A stretch of 64,000 nt of DNA from Heterobasidion occidentale (Eukaryota; Basidiomycota; Agaricomycetes; Russulales; Bondarzewiaceae), in the NCBI GenBank assembly GCA_039111635.1, contig JBCAQO010000004.1:620001-684000 (forward strand), given 5' to 3'. The position numbers were made by a program, and so were the translations under genes. The notes under the pieces were generated by a model that saw only the letters and a list, made by a program, of their open reading frames with translations, searched no databases and had not been told where the DNA came from. Each line of letters starts with the position of its first letter. Within the stretch, counting starts at the first letter, position 1. This document shows, piece by piece, positions 63,814-64,000 of this stretch.

Positions 63814-64000
63814 AACACGAGGCACGGTCCCAGTTGCCTCTTGACTGGCCCTTGAAGCGGAATCCTTGCTTCGGACTTCAAGGGTAGAATGGGCGCACCA
63901 TGGAGTAGTCGTGGTCTTGTCGTCGGAAGACTGACAACCCGCTCCATGTCCCCAAACCCCTCGCACGGAATTGAACCGTGTCGACCCCATATTCTTTTAC
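63814..64000 (-). other. Z-specific sequence upstream of the array
   Basis: Not similar to X. A minus-strand frame (63742-63990) crosses into the array and is not convincing as a gene. The element continues beyond the window. Confidence 0.4.

Larger units (their letters stand above)
61711..64000 (-). mobile_element. Ty3/Gypsy element Z (family 1), 3' end; runs off the window
   Basis: Inverted relative to X. 3' LTR 61711-62330 (620 bp), polypurine tract 62331-62344, non-coding 3' region and repeat array, then DNA unlike X from about 63813 to the end of the window. The left flank CCTAC is the inverted GTAGG found left of X. Confidence 0.88.

Overview
The window is nuclear DNA of a filamentous basidiomycete, most likely an Agaricomycete. 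The evidence is a Plavaka-type DNA transposase, a FunK1 fungal-type kinase, DUF6532-type proteins, many 45-65 nt GT-AG introns, and chromodomain Ty3/Gypsy retrotransposons. No rRNA, convincing tRNA or CRISPR is visible. It is gene-poor and repeat-dominated, with only two host genes that look intact.

Left part (1-24155): a 10-exon Plavaka transposase gene on the minus strand (678-3953, one frameshift); a multi-exon DUF6532-like gene (4479-7356) with a repetitive acidic tail; a truncated foldback-like repeat (7802-9087) abutting the 5' two thirds of a decayed Gypsy element, W (9088-13767, minus); about 2.9 kb without a clear gene; a two-exon C2H2 zinc-finger gene (16621-17718); about 3 kb without a gene; and a four-exon FunK1 kinase gene (20768-23203).

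Right part (24156-64000): a nest of LTR retrotransposons of two families. Family 1 (LTR ends TGTTATGA/TCATAACA) contains X (34210-43405, plus), Z (61711 to beyond the window, minus), a solo LTR (56172-56795) and W. Family 2 (LTR ends TGTTAGG/CCTAACA, about 834 bp) contains copy 1 (3' LTR 24696-25529, body to 34209, 5' LTR now at 60851-61685) and the older copy 2 (body 52140-60552, its 5' LTR split between 24156-24695 and 60553-60850). Between X and Z lie a 5'-truncated DUF6532 gene, a decayed POP4 (RNase P/MRP subunit) pseudogene carrying a MITE, a full foldback-like repeat and a second DUF6532 gene.

Main results. (1) Target-site duplications and split LTRs make sense only if 43406-61710 (18.3 kb) is inverted relative to the insertion history, with inverted family 1 copies X and Z at the two ends; this is recombination between them or a repeat-mediated assembly error. 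(2) Both families carry a primer-binding site two bases inside the 5' LTR that is complementary to the predicted 5' end of their own transcript, and in family 2 the two sites covary between copies, which supports Tf1/sushi-type self-priming. (3) Family 2 has protein-coding sequence inside U5 of its LTR, an AUG-less upstream ORF, and two extra 3' ORFs. (4) In both families a TATAAAA-type box lies about 52 nt upstream of the 3' ORF. (5) X and Z share an array of ten 20-nt direct repeats, several separated by hairpin-forming spacers, upstream of the 3' LTR.

Many single-base length differences in homopolymers suggest that part of the apparent frameshifting could be consensus error. All function calls are from reading translations; no database search was possible.
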